Shown here in pieces: positions 46,221-55,413 of a stretch of DNA of 64,000 nucleotides. Each line of letters starts with the position of its first letter. Position 1 is the stretch's first letter. Under the pieces are notes generated by a model. The model was not told where the DNA came from. It saw nothing but the letters and a program-made list of their open reading frames with translations, and searched no databases. Where the stretch lies: NCBI RefSeq assembly GCF_014192115.1, contig NZ_JACHXL010000002.1, positions 434,001 through 498,000 of the forward strand, written 5' to 3'. The position numbers were made by a program, and so were the translations under genes. Source of the stretch: Psychrobacter luti (GTDB lineage: Bacteria > Pseudomonadota > Gammaproteobacteria > Pseudomonadales > Moraxellaceae).

Positions 46221-46970
46221 GTGTTTGACTTACAAGGATTTGGCGCGCTATTACTAAGCGGCGCTACCGTCACCATAAAACTTGCCATGACCAGTTTGGT
46301 CATCGGTATGGCCTTAGGTTTGCTCGGTGCCACAGCAAAGCTGTCTAATATCTGGCTGCTGCGTAAGCTTGCGACGGTCTATACCGCCACAATGCGCGGT
46401 ATTCCTGAGCTGCTCTTGGTATTGTTTATCTATTATGGCGGCTCCATCGTGCTGATGAGTATCCTCAAAAAGTTTGGCTATAACGACTATGTCGAGATTA
46501 GCGCTTTTTGGGGCGGCGTCATGGCATTGTCTATTGCGTTTGGTGCTTATGCGACTGAAATTTTTCGCATGTCGATTCAAGAGATTCCAATAGGACAGCG
46601 TGAAGCGGCACAAGCGATTGGGATGCGTCCTTTTCAGACCTTTTATCGTATTACCTTGCCGCAAGTATGGCAAATTGCGCTGCCAGGTTTGGGCAATCTA
46701 TTTTTGGTATTGCTCAAGGATACGGCTTTGGTTTCAGTCGTCGGTCTCAAAGACATCATGTATCAGTCCTCGCGTGCAGCGCAGTCGACACAGCAGCCGT
46801 TTACCTTTTATATGGCAGCGGCGATTATTTATTTGGGTCTGACTATGCTGATTACCGGCTTTATGATGTGGCTTGAATGGCGCGCCAATCCGGCGGCACG
46901 TTATGCTAAAAAGCTGAGCCGTCAAACTAGCCCCCATCAAAACACTCAAAGTCAATCGACCATAGGGTAG
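46221..46970 (+). CDS. Polar amino-acid ABC transporter permease (HisQ/ArtQ type)
   Basis: A 249-residue inner-membrane permease with about five transmembrane helices. The EAA loop is REAAQAIGMRPFQTFYRITLPQ, which docks on the ATPase. MRGIPELLLVLFIYYGG is the conserved N-terminal segment of the HisQ group. The start is GTG, with a GTGGA ribosome site 5-6 nt upstream; the first ATG lies well inside the first helix. It forms a heterodimer with the next permease, 12 bp away. Confidence 0.92.
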   Translation: MFDLQGFGALLLSGATVTIKLAMTSLVIGMALGLLGATAKLSNIWLLRKLATVYTATMRGIPELLLVLFIYYGGSIVLMSILKKFGYNDYVEISAFWGGVMALSIAFGAYATEIFRMSIQEIPIGQREAAQAIGMRPFQTFYRITLPQVWQIALPGLGNLFLVLLKDTALVSVVGLKDIMYQSSRAAQSTQQPFTFYMAAAIIYLGLTMLITGFMMWLEWRANPAARYAKKLSRQTSPHQNTQSQSTIG

Positions 46971-46982
46971 AGGAGAGATACT

Positions 46983-47708
46983 ATGGATTGGAATTGGCAG
47001 GTCATTTTTGATCATATCCCTGATTTACTTAATGGCGCGGTATTGACCGTACAGTTAGTAGTGTTCTCAGGTATTATCGGCTTGTTTCTTGGTTTAATTT
47101 TGGCATTATTACGGCTGTCCAAAAATTGGCTAGTGCAAGTCTTACCATTTTTATATATCTTCTTTTTCCGTGGCACGCCGCTATTGGTACAGATATTCCT
47201 GATTTATTATGGTCTTGGGCAGTTTGAAGCGGTCCGTAACTCGTTCTTGTGGGAGCCAGTGCTTAGCCAAGCGTATTGGTGTGCGATTATTGCCTTTACC
47301 CTAAATACCAGTGCGTATTTGGCAGAGATTATTCGCGGTGCTATCCAAAATATTCCTGTAGGTGAGCTTGAAGCTGCCGATGCAATTGGCATGTCAAAAT
47401 GGCAGAAGCTGACGCGTATTACTTTACCGCGTGCCTTTGGTATTGTGATTCCAGCCTACAGTAACGAAGTTATTTTTATGCTCAAAGGCAGTGCGCTGGC
47501 ATCAACCATTGCTTTGATGGATATTACGGGCGTCGCTCGTACGATTAGTGCGCGCACTTATACCTTGATGGAATTGTTCTTTGCCGCCGGTGTGGTTTAC
47601 CTATTGCTGTCGTGGGTTATTCTGTTTAGCTTTAGATTGTTTGAAAAGCGTATGAATCGTCACGCCAGCTATGTACCACCCGATGTGGTCACCAATACGA
47701 TTCCTTAG
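46983..47708 (+). CDS. Polar amino-acid ABC transporter permease (HisM/ArtM type)
   Basis: 241-residue inner-membrane partner of the preceding permease. The EAA loop is LEAADAIGMSKWQKLTRITLP, and FFFRGTPLLVQIFLIYYG is typical of the HisM group. GAGGAG is a strong ribosome site upstream of the ATG, and the 12-bp gap indicates co-translation with the first permease. The pair probably works with the ATPase at 41664-42461 and the three binding proteins. Confidence 0.93.
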   Translation: MDWNWQVIFDHIPDLLNGAVLTVQLVVFSGIIGLFLGLILALLRLSKNWLVQVLPFLYIFFFRGTPLLVQIFLIYYGLGQFEAVRNSFLWEPVLSQAYWCAIIAFTLNTSAYLAEIIRGAIQNIPVGELEAADAIGMSKWQKLTRITLPRAFGIVIPAYSNEVIFMLKGSALASTIALMDITGVARTISARTYTLMELFFAAGVVYLLLSWVILFSFRLFEKRMNRHASYVPPDVVTNTIP

Positions 47709-47771
47709 TTGTATTGATAGTGACTATAAAAAGCCTGCCATAATATTTATAAATTGCCGTGAGAATCTAAT

Positions 47772-48494
47772 ATGAGCCAATCACCACATATGTCTTTAGC
47801 TGATGCGATTACTGCGGGCATTAATGATAATAGTGCTGTCCATGCTGATAATGCCAACGAGCGCTTACGTGCGGCTATTGGTAAAGTGGTCTGCGTCGGT
47901 CGCAACTATGCGGCGCATGCTGAAGAGTTGGGCAATGAAGTACCTAAAGCACCGATATTATTTATGAAGCCTGCCTCTTCGGTGGTGTCTATCCGTCAAG
48001 GCGTTGTACGTCCAAATCCAGCGCTATATGGCGAGACCCATTATGAGGCGGAGCTGTGTGTGCAATTAGCCGCAGACTTATCAGCAGCAACGATTGAAGA
48101 AGCCAAGCAAGCGATTGGTGGCGTAACCTTGGGCTTAGATTTGACTTTGCGTGAGCTACAAGCTGAGCTAAAAGAAAAAGGTCATCCATGGGAGCGCGCC
48201 AAGTGCTTTGATGGCGCTTGCGTACTTGGCGATTGGCTGGACCCGCAAGTATTTGGCGATTTTAAAAATGTGTATTATCAGCTGAATATTAATAACGAGC
48301 TAAAGCAAGATGGTGATAGCGCTTTAATGCTATTTCCTGTTTATGAGTTATTGGTAAATATCAGTCACGCTTTTAGCTTGCAAGCAGGAGATGTGATTAT
48401 GACTGGTACGCCAAGCGGTGTTGGCGCTTTACAAGCAGGTGATCAATTGAGCTTAAAATTAGGTGCGCATGAATGGCAGGCAGAGGTTAAATAA
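47772..48494 (+). CDS. Fumarylacetoacetate hydrolase family protein
   Basis: A 240-residue cytoplasmic enzyme of the FAH superfamily. The metal-binding residues lie in HYEAELCVQL and in the Asp-containing GLDLTLRELQAELKEKG segment, with VCVGRNYAAHAEELGNEVP upstream and MTGTPSGVGALQAGD near the end. It resembles the YcgM/FAHD1 acylpyruvase or oxaloacetate decarboxylase subgroup; exact substrate unknown. It lies 63 bp after the permease with no terminator between, so it may be the last gene of that transcript. Confidence 0.87.
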   Translation: MSQSPHMSLADAITAGINDNSAVHADNANERLRAAIGKVVCVGRNYAAHAEELGNEVPKAPILFMKPASSVVSIRQGVVRPNPALYGETHYEAELCVQLAADLSAATIEEAKQAIGGVTLGLDLTLRELQAELKEKGHPWERAKCFDGACVLGDWLDPQVFGDFKNVYYQLNINNELKQDGDSALMLFPVYELLVNISHAFSLQAGDVIMTGTPSGVGALQAGDQLSLKLGAHEWQAEVK

Positions 48495-48800
48495 GTTGTC
48501 AGTTAGCGGTTAATGACAAAGTACTCAATGCCAACTCTACTATTCACTATCAAAACCTCAAATATTATTTGGGGGTTTTTTATGTTAAAAATTGATCGTA
48601 AAGATGGTATATTTTGCTTATTAAAAACCCAAAGAATAATGAATAAAGTACTGAGAAAAGCACGATAAATACTATCTATACTCATATGTTTGTAACTACT
48701 TTGACAATAAAGATACGGTATAGTTCAATCATTCTCTTCTGTTTATGACATTTACAGGCTAGTATGGAAAACCTCCTTAATTGCTCGATGTATCAAAACT
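48495..48800 (+). other. Gap between the FAH-family gene and the lipase-like gene
   Basis: 306 bp. It contains the terminator at 48552-48582 and otherwise nothing I can support. Confidence 0.45.
48552..48582 (+). terminator. Terminator after the FAH-family gene
   Basis: Stem AAAACCTCAAAT paired with ATTTGGGGGTTTT (one T-G pair and one bulged G), 3-nt loop, then a T-run. Confidence 0.75.
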
Positions 48801-50267
48801 ATGCTCAAACCCAGACCTTTAGAAAGTATTCATGATTTATTTGCCACCACTCGACGTCCATCTGATGAATTGGGTACTGAGGAAGGTTTTCAGGGCGATG
48901 TCTACGAAGAGTTGGCGAAACTTGAATATATTTATGTCGATGAGCTAAGCGCAGAAACGGTCGATAACAGCTATAGCAAACCGCATCAGCCTATCTCCTT
49001 GGTTGATTTCTTTGAAGGTTTAGCTCAGCTAGCAACGATGGGCGTGGTTGAAGTCACTGATATTGTAGAAGCTATCCACCGTGAGATTTTACTACGGCCT
49101 TTAGGACGGTTTAATAAAGGCAATCTTGAGCACTGGCAGCGTGGTATCACCGGTCGCATTTATGGTACGGTGCGTCAGGCAATGCAAATGGTCGGCAGTA
49201 ATATCGCCACAGGGCTGCGTCTTTATAACACTGTTTCAAAGCCCAAAAAAATACAGCCATTACCGAAAAACTTACGCCGCGTGGTCAATATCTTAAACGG
49301 CGTCATGGGCGATCATCTTATTACCCATCATAATCCCTTGGCAGTATCGATGGTGCTATACGATAAATACAATCGTGTCCAAAGCGATACACTGTCAGGG
49401 CGGGTGGTTGTGTTATGCCACGGGCTTTGTATGAGTCACTTAAGCTGGCAAGTACCCGGCGAGGGTGATTTGGCTCAAACGCTGAGTAGCCATATGCCAA
49501 ACACGACGGTTTTGTATTTAAACTATAATACCGGTCGACGTATCTCTAGTAATGGGCGTAGCTTTGCAAAAGTCTTGCAAGATTTGGTGGAAAATAATCC
49601 AGATATCACCCAACTTGATTTAATCGGTCATAGCATGGGCGGTTTACTCAGTCGTAGTGCGCTGTTTTATGGTAAGGAACAAGGGTTTAACTGGGTCAAA
49701 CGCGTCGGCAATCTTATTACCTTAGGTTCACCGCATCACGGTGCCAGCTTGGAACAAATTGGTCATTTTGTCCAAGATAAAATCGCAAAGCTGCCTTTCG
49801 CAGGCTCATTGGCTAAATTGGGTGATTTGCGTAGTGCGGGTATTATTGATTTACGTTATGGCAGTATTCGCGATGCAGACTGGAAATCAGCTGAAGGGCG
49901 TAGTGTGCTGCCAGCAGAATTTCGCCACCCGACGCGCTTACCTTTGCATGTAAATACCTATCTGGTCGCGGCAGCTATGGTTGAGGTGCATTATAAATCT
50001 AAGACCACAAGCTTACTCGGTGACGGACTGGTGTCAGTAGAATCAGCGCTTGGTGAATATACCGAAGAGCATACGTTGAATGTACCAGAGGGCCATAAGG
50101 CGATTTTTTATGGCGTCAATCATATGAATCTAATCTATAACGATAGGGTACATCAGCAAATCGTTACTTGGTTATTAGCCGATAGGCAAGGGGATGCACA
50201 TGAAGCAAAGTATGCACTTGATGATCGTATCTACTCTTATCCAGAAATGGATGAAGTCGCGGATTAA
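48801..50267 (+). CDS. Alpha/beta-hydrolase, lipase/PGAP1-like
   Basis: A 488-residue hydrolase. The N-terminal 190 residues are helical and unrecognised; the alpha/beta-hydrolase domain starts around VVLCHGLCMSHLSW. The nucleophile elbow is GHSMGG with Ser about 278, followed by TLGSPHHGA. The likely acid is in LLGDGLVSVESA and the catalytic His in GVNHMNLI. This is the pattern of PGAP1-like lipases and esterases. No signal peptide is seen. The substrate is unknown. It is a single-gene unit with a strong terminator. Confidence 0.85.
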   Translation: MLKPRPLESIHDLFATTRRPSDELGTEEGFQGDVYEELAKLEYIYVDELSAETVDNSYSKPHQPISLVDFFEGLAQLATMGVVEVTDIVEAIHREILLRPLGRFNKGNLEHWQRGITGRIYGTVRQAMQMVGSNIATGLRLYNTVSKPKKIQPLPKNLRRVVNILNGVMGDHLITHHNPLAVSMVLYDKYNRVQSDTLSGRVVVLCHGLCMSHLSWQVPGEGDLAQTLSSHMPNTTVLYLNYNTGRRISSNGRSFAKVLQDLVENNPDITQLDLIGHSMGGLLSRSALFYGKEQGFNWVKRVGNLITLGSPHHGASLEQIGHFVQDKIAKLPFAGSLAKLGDLRSAGIIDLRYGSIRDADWKSAEGRSVLPAEFRHPTRLPLHVNTYLVAAAMVEVHYKSKTTSLLGDGLVSVESALGEYTEEHTLNVPEGHKAIFYGVNHMNLIYNDRVHQQIVTWLLADRQGDAHEAKYALDDRIYSYPEMDEVAD

Positions 50268-50334
50268 GCATTCTTGAATTTATTAGTATTATGGTTAATG
50301 ATTGTAGAACAGTAAATGTAGAATGATAAAAACG

Positions 50335-50368
50335 AAAAACCCTCAAGCTTAATACTTGAGGGTTTTTT
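50335..50368. terminator. Bidirectional terminator between the lipase-like gene and hslO
   Basis: 12-bp perfect stem (AAAACCCTCAAG / CTTGAGGGTTTT) with a 7-nt loop and T-runs on both strands, between convergent genes. Confidence 0.92.
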
Positions 50369-50412
50369 GAATTAAGAAAAATTAAATAATTACAAAGAAA
50401 TATAATGAAAGA

Positions 50413-51393
50413 CTACTCAGCGAAAATTGTCGCCACATCGTCTTTGTTAAATTTATAGACTTCACCGCAAAATCCGCAATCCATCTCAAAAGTACCGCCT
50501 TGCTCTTCAACGATATCTAAAACTTCAGTTTCGCCGATTTGCTCGATGGCCATTTCACACTTCTCGCGTGAGCAGGTGCAGCCAAACGATAAAGATACAG
50601 GGTCAGGGGCAACGACTTTTTCTTCATTATATAAGCGATAAAGAATTTCGTTGGTATCAAGCGTGGTTAGCTCTTCTGCTTTCACCGTGCGCGTGAGCAC
50701 ACTTAAGCGCGTCCACAAATCATCATCGATACCAGCGTCTTGGTTTTGCTCGACTTCATAAGTTTCTTCAGCCGTACGAGGCAGCATTTGCACCAAGATA
50801 CCACCCGCTTGCAAGCCATCGGATGCTAAGTTAATCAGCGTTGGAATCTGTGCCGATTGCTTTTGATAATGCGCTAAGCAGTCAGCCAAATTATCATGGC
50901 TACGCTCAACGATACCTTGATACGGTTCGCCGCCATCAGGTTGGATATTGATAAACAATACGCCTTGACCAGCAGCACCCAATTCAGCAAAAGCTTCTTT
51001 GGCGTGCAGCATATTTTCCCACGCTTGCACTTGCTCGTCAGTGTCACCTTTCCAGCTGGCAAGCGCACGGATGATGCCGTCTTGGTCACATTCTGCCATC
51101 GCCCAATTCAGCAAGCTGTCACTATCTGATGACTGCAACTGAATCGATAGACGACCATTAATTTTAACCGTACTGATTAGCAAACTTGCTGCCGTCAGCA
51201 TCTCGCCCAATAAGCGCTTAATCGCTTCAGGGTAAGGCTTTTGCGCAATCGTCGTCGCATAACTGCGTGATAAGCGCACCACATCGCCGCGCACCGGTGA
51301 ATCTTCGATAAAAAAGCGTTGGCGTACGTCATTATCATGATGCTGAACAACCGTTTGGCTCTCAGTATTTGGGGCTTGAGTATCTTGTGTCAT
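50413..51393 (-). CDS. hslO: Hsp33 redox-regulated molecular chaperone
   Basis: A 326-residue cytoplasmic holdase that activates on oxidative unfolding. The C-terminal zinc switch is intact: CTC in FGCTCSREKCE and CGFC in MDCGFCGEVYKF supply four Cys ligands. The N-terminal domain has AMAECDQDGIIRALASWKGD-like features, with an extra polar N-terminal stretch (about 30 residues, rich in Gln, Asp and His). It has no clear SD, but a good heat-shock promoter match lies 35-60 bp upstream. Confidence 0.95.
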   Translation of the reverse strand: MTQDTQAPNTESQTVVQHHDNDVRQRFFIEDSPVRGDVVRLSRSYATTIAQKPYPEAIKRLLGEMLTAASLLISTVKINGRLSIQLQSSDSDSLLNWAMAECDQDGIIRALASWKGDTDEQVQAWENMLHAKEAFAELGAAGQGVLFINIQPDGGEPYQGIVERSHDNLADCLAHYQKQSAQIPTLINLASDGLQAGGILVQMLPRTAEETYEVEQNQDAGIDDDLWTRLSVLTRTVKAEELTTLDTNEILYRLYNEEKVVAPDPVSLSFGCTCSREKCEMAIEQIGETEVLDIVEEQGGTFEMDCGFCGEVYKFNKDDVATIFAE

Positions 51394-51427
51394 AGGTCAT
51401 AGGTAGTATTAAGAAGTTGTTAGCTTT

Positions 51428-51452
51428 ATGGGGATTAATCATGATTTATCAA
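51428..51452 (-). promoter_or_regulatory. Probable sigma-32 heat-shock promoter of hslO
   Basis: On the minus strand TTGATA and CCCCAT (then AAAG) are separated by 13 bp. This is close to the sigma-32 consensus (CTTGAAA, 13-14 bp, CCCCATnT). It ends 35 nt before the hslO start. HslO belongs to the heat-shock regulon in E. coli, which agrees with the match. Confidence 0.6.
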
Positions 51453-51790
51453 TCACAGCGTTTAGATTACTTGCTGATTTTAAGTTATTAATGAAAAATA
51501 AACACTCTTATTAAGCGCTTAGTATTTTCTACGCTTATGGCGGCTTTGCTAGCTCATTAATAACATAGATAAGCTTAAGTATTTTGCAAGTCGCCCTTAT
51601 TAAAAAAAGTTTACCCCCACCGCTCAAATTGTTGTACAGTAACATTAAGTTGCATAGTGATAAATAACAGCAACAGCACGGATGCATGGCGAGATGGTCA
51701 GTTAATAACTTAAATAAAGTTAATTAATGGCTTATACAGCGCCAAAGTCCCCTCTTAATTTTGTGATAATGTGATAAAAGGATGTATCTC
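51453..51790 (+). other. Intergenic region upstream of gltI
   Basis: Non-coding DNA between the divergent hslO and gltI genes. A TTGTAC at about 51632 followed 17 bp later by TAGTGA could be a weak promoter for gltI. The gltI SD (AAAGGA) lies at the right end. Confidence 0.4.
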
Positions 51791-52774
51791 ATGACCTACT
51801 TAATCTCTAAACCCTTAACTCTGGTCGCCTTTATGGCACTTGGCCTGGCGGGTTGTAATAACAGCAATCAAACCAACACTGAAGCGACGCCAGCAGATGG
51901 GGCGACTACGACAGAAACGGCAGCAAATGCCAACGGTACGCTACAAAAAATCAAAGATTCAGGTACTATCGTGGTCGGTCACCGTGATTCTTCTATTCCG
52001 TTCTCTTATATCGCCGACGACCCAAATCAGCCGATTGGCTATGCCCATGATTTAGAAATGAAAGTGGTCGAAGCGGTAAAAGAAAAACTGAATATGCCCG
52101 ATTTGAAAATTCGTTATAACCTTATCACCTCGCAAACTCGTATTCCTTTGGTACAAAACGGCACGGTCGACTTTGAATGTGGTTCAACGACCAATAACGA
52201 AGAGCGCCAAAAACAAGTGGCCTTCTCAAACGGCTTCTTTGAAATTGGTACGCGTTTATTGACCAAAAAAGACTCAGGTATTCAAGATTTTGAAGACCTA
52301 AAAGGTAAAACCTTGGTCACTACCGCTGGTACGACCTCAGAGCGTTATATCCGTCAGTACAACGATGATAAGAAAATGGATACCAATATTATCTCAGCAA
52401 AAGACCATGGCGAAGGCTTCTTGATGTTAGAAAATGGTCGTGCTGATGCCTTTATGATGGATGATGTTTTGCTTGCGGGCGAAAAAGCCAAAGCAAAAAA
52501 TCCTGATGACTGGGTTATCGTTGGTACACCGCAATCGTTTGAGATTTATGGTTGTATGATGCGTAAAGACGACCCTGAATTTAAAGCGGTGGTCGATGAA
52601 GCGCTTGCCAATGTCTTTAGCTCGGGCGAGATTAATAGCATTTATGACAAATGGTTCTTAAACCCAATCCCACCAAAAAATGTCAATTTAAACTTTGAGA
52701 TGTCAGACAATCTAAAAGCTTTGATTGCCAATCCACATGATAGTGATCAGCCGAAAGTCGCGACAGCACAGTAA
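51791..52774 (+). CDS. gltI: Glutamate/aspartate ABC transporter substrate-binding lipoprotein
   Basis: About 327 residues. The signal peptide ends in lipobox LGLAGC, giving a lipoprotein instead of the soluble periplasmic GltI of E. coli. Binding-domain motifs include SIPFSYIADDPNQPIGYAHD, FECGSTTNNEERQKQVAFSN and the C-terminal YDKWFLNPIPPK, typical of GltI. The ATG at 51791 has AAAGGA at 8-nt spacing; the ATG at 51782 overlaps that SD. First gene of gltIJKL. Confidence 0.94.
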   Translation: MTYLISKPLTLVAFMALGLAGCNNSNQTNTEATPADGATTTETAANANGTLQKIKDSGTIVVGHRDSSIPFSYIADDPNQPIGYAHDLEMKVVEAVKEKLNMPDLKIRYNLITSQTRIPLVQNGTVDFECGSTTNNEERQKQVAFSNGFFEIGTRLLTKKDSGIQDFEDLKGKTLVTTAGTTSERYIRQYNDDKKMDTNIISAKDHGEGFLMLENGRADAFMMDDVLLAGEKAKAKNPDDWVIVGTPQSFEIYGCMMRKDDPEFKAVVDEALANVFSSGEINSIYDKWFLNPIPPKNVNLNFEMSDNLKALIANPHDSDQPKVATAQ

Positions 52775-52801
52775 TTATTGTCCCTCAACATAGCTTGCTT
52801 G

Positions 52802-52836
52802 CGCGCTCAGATTGATAGCAATGTCAATTGAGCGCG
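52802..52836 (+). promoter_or_regulatory. Stem-loop between gltI and gltJ
   Basis: 8-bp stem CGCGCTCA / TGAGCGCG continuing as ATTGA / TCAAT after a one-base bulge, with an 8-nt loop. It is 28 bp past the gltI stop and has no T-tract. It probably stabilises gltI mRNA or lowers read-through, raising binding protein over permease. Confidence 0.55.
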
Positions 52837-52869
52837 TTGGCTTTTCAATCGCTGCTTGGAGAGACAATC

Positions 52870-53616
52870 ATGAATTATAGCTGGAACTGGGGTGTGCTCT
52901 TTGAGCAGACCGGTATCGGTAACGAGCTTTATATCCATTGGATGATTACAGGTCTAGGTTGGCTGTTATTAATTGGCAGTATCGCGTGGGCCATAGCCAT
53001 GGTCGTTGGTACTATTTTTGGCATCATGCGCACCTTGCCGAATAAGGCTGCCCGTAGCATCGGCACCGCCTATGTGACGTTTTTTCGTAATATTCCACTT
53101 CTCGTACAATTATTCTTTTGGTTTTATATTGCCCCTGGTTGGCTGACGCCCGCGATACAGGATTGGTGGTATAAAGACTTATCTCCCAATACCTCGGCTA
53201 TGCTGTCAGCAAGTATTGGTCTAGGATTATTTACTGCGGCGCGTATCGTCGAACAAGTACGTACTGGCATTGAATCGCTTCCTGAAGGGCAAGTCAACGC
53301 AGCTTATGCGCTCGGCTTTACGATTCCGCAAGCTTATAAAGAAGTGCTGCTGCCACAAGCGTTTCGGATTATCTTACCGCCGCTGAGCTCAGAGCTAACC
53401 AACTGCTTTAAAAACGCCTCAGTTGCGTCTTTGGTGGGGGTGATGGAGCTGATTAGCCAAACCAAAACCATCAGTGAATATACCCAAAATAGCCTAGAGA
53501 TTTATACTTATGCGACCATTATTTATCTGGTCTTTAATCTGTCCTTGATTGCTATTATGGGTTTGATAGAACGTAAATTACGTGTGCCCGGGCTGATTGC
53601 AGGAGGTCAAAAATGA
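52870..53616 (+). CDS. gltJ: Glutamate/aspartate ABC transporter permease GltJ
   Basis: A 248-residue inner-membrane permease. FRNIPLLVQLFFWFYIAPGW and the EAA loop (NAAYALGFTIPQAYKEVLLPQ region) match GltJ. The long first loop is typical of this subunit. The frame opens at a TTG at 52828, but ATG 52870 follows GGAG at 8-nt spacing and begins with MNYSWNWGVLF, the usual GltJ start. The stop overlaps gltK by 4 bp (ATGA). Confidence 0.95.
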   Translation: MNYSWNWGVLFEQTGIGNELYIHWMITGLGWLLLIGSIAWAIAMVVGTIFGIMRTLPNKAARSIGTAYVTFFRNIPLLVQLFFWFYIAPGWLTPAIQDWWYKDLSPNTSAMLSASIGLGLFTAARIVEQVRTGIESLPEGQVNAAYALGFTIPQAYKEVLLPQAFRIILPPLSSELTNCFKNASVASLVGVMELISQTKTISEYTQNSLEIYTYATIIYLVFNLSLIAIMGLIERKLRVPGLIAGGQK

Positions 53617-54284
53617 ATATGATGACCGAACTTGCTACCGCTTATCCCGGTTTGATGGGCGGCATGCTGACCACTTTAAAGGTATTGTTTCTCGCTATCT
53701 TGGGTGGCATTAGCTTAGGAACGGTACTGGCATTGATGCGCTTATCGGGTATCAAAGCGCTAGAAATTCCGGCAAAACTATACGTCAATTATTTCCGTTC
53801 AGTACCGTTGCTATTGGTGCTGCTGTGGTTTTATTTCGCCGTACCGATGATTTATTTTTGGATAGCGGGTAAATATCTGCAACTTGATACCGCATTTACC
53901 TCGTGTGTCGTCGCCTTTATGATGTTTGAAGCAGCATACTTTTCAGAAGTGGTACGGGCTGGTATCCAATCGATTGGTAGTGGACAGGTTAATGCAGCGA
54001 AAGCTCTTGGCATGACTTACGGGCAAACGATGCGTTTGGTTATCTTGCCGCAGGCTTTTCGCAAGATGCTACCGCTGATTTTGCAGCAATGTATCATTTT
54101 ATTCCAAGATACGACGCTGGTATTTGCCATTGGTTTGACCGATTTCTTCCGCGCCGCTTACGTCCGTGGTGAGCTGATGGGCTTATTAACGCCTTATATT
54201 TTGGGCGCTGGTGCTATTTATTTTATCATTAGCTTAAGTGCTTCTATCGGCGTGCAGCAACTGCAAAAACGTCTCAGGTTTTAA
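53613..54284 (+). CDS. gltK: Glutamate/aspartate ABC transporter permease GltK
   Basis: A 223-residue permease partner of GltJ. YFRSVPLLLVLLWFYFAVP and the EAA loop (VNAAKALGMTYGQTMRLVILP) are typical. The ATG overlaps the gltJ stop (ATGA), so the two are translationally coupled. An AGGAGG-like site is present within the end of gltJ (GCAGGAGGTC). Normal length. Confidence 0.95.
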   Translation: MNMMTELATAYPGLMGGMLTTLKVLFLAILGGISLGTVLALMRLSGIKALEIPAKLYVNYFRSVPLLLVLLWFYFAVPMIYFWIAGKYLQLDTAFTSCVVAFMMFEAAYFSEVVRAGIQSIGSGQVNAAKALGMTYGQTMRLVILPQAFRKMLPLILQQCIILFQDTTLVFAIGLTDFFRAAYVRGELMGLLTPYILGAGAIYFIISLSASIGVQQLQKRLRF

Positions 54285-54364
54285 GATGAATTTAACGCAG
54301 TATTTTAAGATTAAGACTTTAACTTAATAAATATTATCGAAAGTAATGTGGTTAGGAGCCAGTG

Positions 54365-55183
54365 ATGAATGAGCCAGTGGTAAATAATGCTGACACGTAT
54401 ATAAATAAATTTGGCGGACTGGTCACCGATAATGGGCATGCGAGTGATGAAATAGTCATTGAGATGTCTAATGTCAGTAAGTGGTATGGTGACTTTCAGG
54501 TGCTGACTGACTGTAGCGCTCATGTGCATAAAGGCGATGTCGTCGTGGTTTGTGGCCCATCGGGCAGTGGTAAATCAACCTTGATAAAAACCGTCAATGG
54601 ACTCGAGCCTTTTCAAAAAGGCAACATCATGGTCAACGGTATCTCAGTTGGCGCATCAAAGACCAATTTGCCCAAATTGCGCAGTAGTGTGGGGATGGTA
54701 TTTCAGCATTTTGAATTGTTTCCGCATCTGACCATTATCGATAATCTCATGGTCGCCCAAATCAAGGTATTGGGTCGTAAAGAAGACGAAGCTAAGAAAA
54801 AAGCCATGGCGTATCTAGATCGCGTCGGGCTGACGGTGCAAGCGTCAAAATATCCAGCTGAGCTGTCCGGTGGGCAGCAGCAGCGTGTAGCAATTGCACG
54901 TGCCTTGGCGATGGATCCGGTAGCTATGTTATTTGATGAGCCAACCTCCGCGCTTGACCCTGAGATGATTCAAGAAGTGCTCGATGTGATGGTTGAACTG
55001 ACTCGTGATGGTATGACCATGATGTGCGTGACCCATGAAATGGGCTTTGCCAGTCAGGTGGCCAACCGGATTATCTTTATGGATGAAGGGCATATCGTCG
55101 AAAACTGTAGTAAAGATGAGTTTTTTGAAGGCGCAAAAAGCGATCGCGCGCAGATGTTCTTATCTAAGATTTTGAACCACTAA
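54365..55183 (+). CDS. gltL: Glutamate/aspartate ABC transporter ATP-binding protein
   Basis: A 272-residue ATPase of the gltIJKL importer. Walker A is GPSGSGKST, signature [14 protein letters not shown], Walker [15 protein letters not shown], switch VTHEMGF. It has about 30 extra N-terminal residues compared with the 241-residue E. coli protein (VVNNADTYINKFGGLVTD region). AGGAG lies 7 nt before the ATG at 54365; the GTG at 54362 is rejected. An 80-bp gap separates it from gltK, and it closes the operon before a terminator. Confidence 0.95.
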   Translation: MNEPVVNNADTYINKFGGLVTDNGHASDEIVIEMSNVSKWYGDFQVLTDCSAHVHKGDVVVVCGPSGSGKSTLIKTVNGLEPFQKGNIMVNGISVGASKTNLPKLRSSVGMVFQHFELFPHLTIIDNLMVAQIKVLGRKEDEAKKKAMAYLDRVGLTVQASKYPAELSGGQQQRVAIARALAMDPVAMLFDEPTSALDPEMIQEVLDVMVELTRDGMTMMCVTHEMGFASQVANRIIFMDEGHIVENCSKDEFFEGAKSDRAQMFLSKILNH

Positions 55184-55220
55184 AGATATCATTAAAAATA
55201 TCATTTAATTTTGCATTATC

Positions 55221-55248
55221 AAAAGCGTCTATTTATAGGCGCTTTTTT
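55221..55248 (+). terminator. Terminator of gltIJKL
   Basis: 10-bp stem (AAAAGCGTCT / AGGCGCTTTT, one T-G pair) with a 6-nt loop and a T-run, 38 bp past gltL. Confidence 0.87.
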
Positions 55249-55413
55249 ATGCCCGTAGCATGTCATAGATCTATACGATCAACGGTGATGTTGATGCAAG
55301 TGACTACATTAGTGGCTACATATCTACATAGGTGAGTGAATGGCTGTTTACTGATACAATAGTAGTCAATATGTTAAAAATTAAAATAATTCATAAATGA
55401 TATTGGAGCTAAT

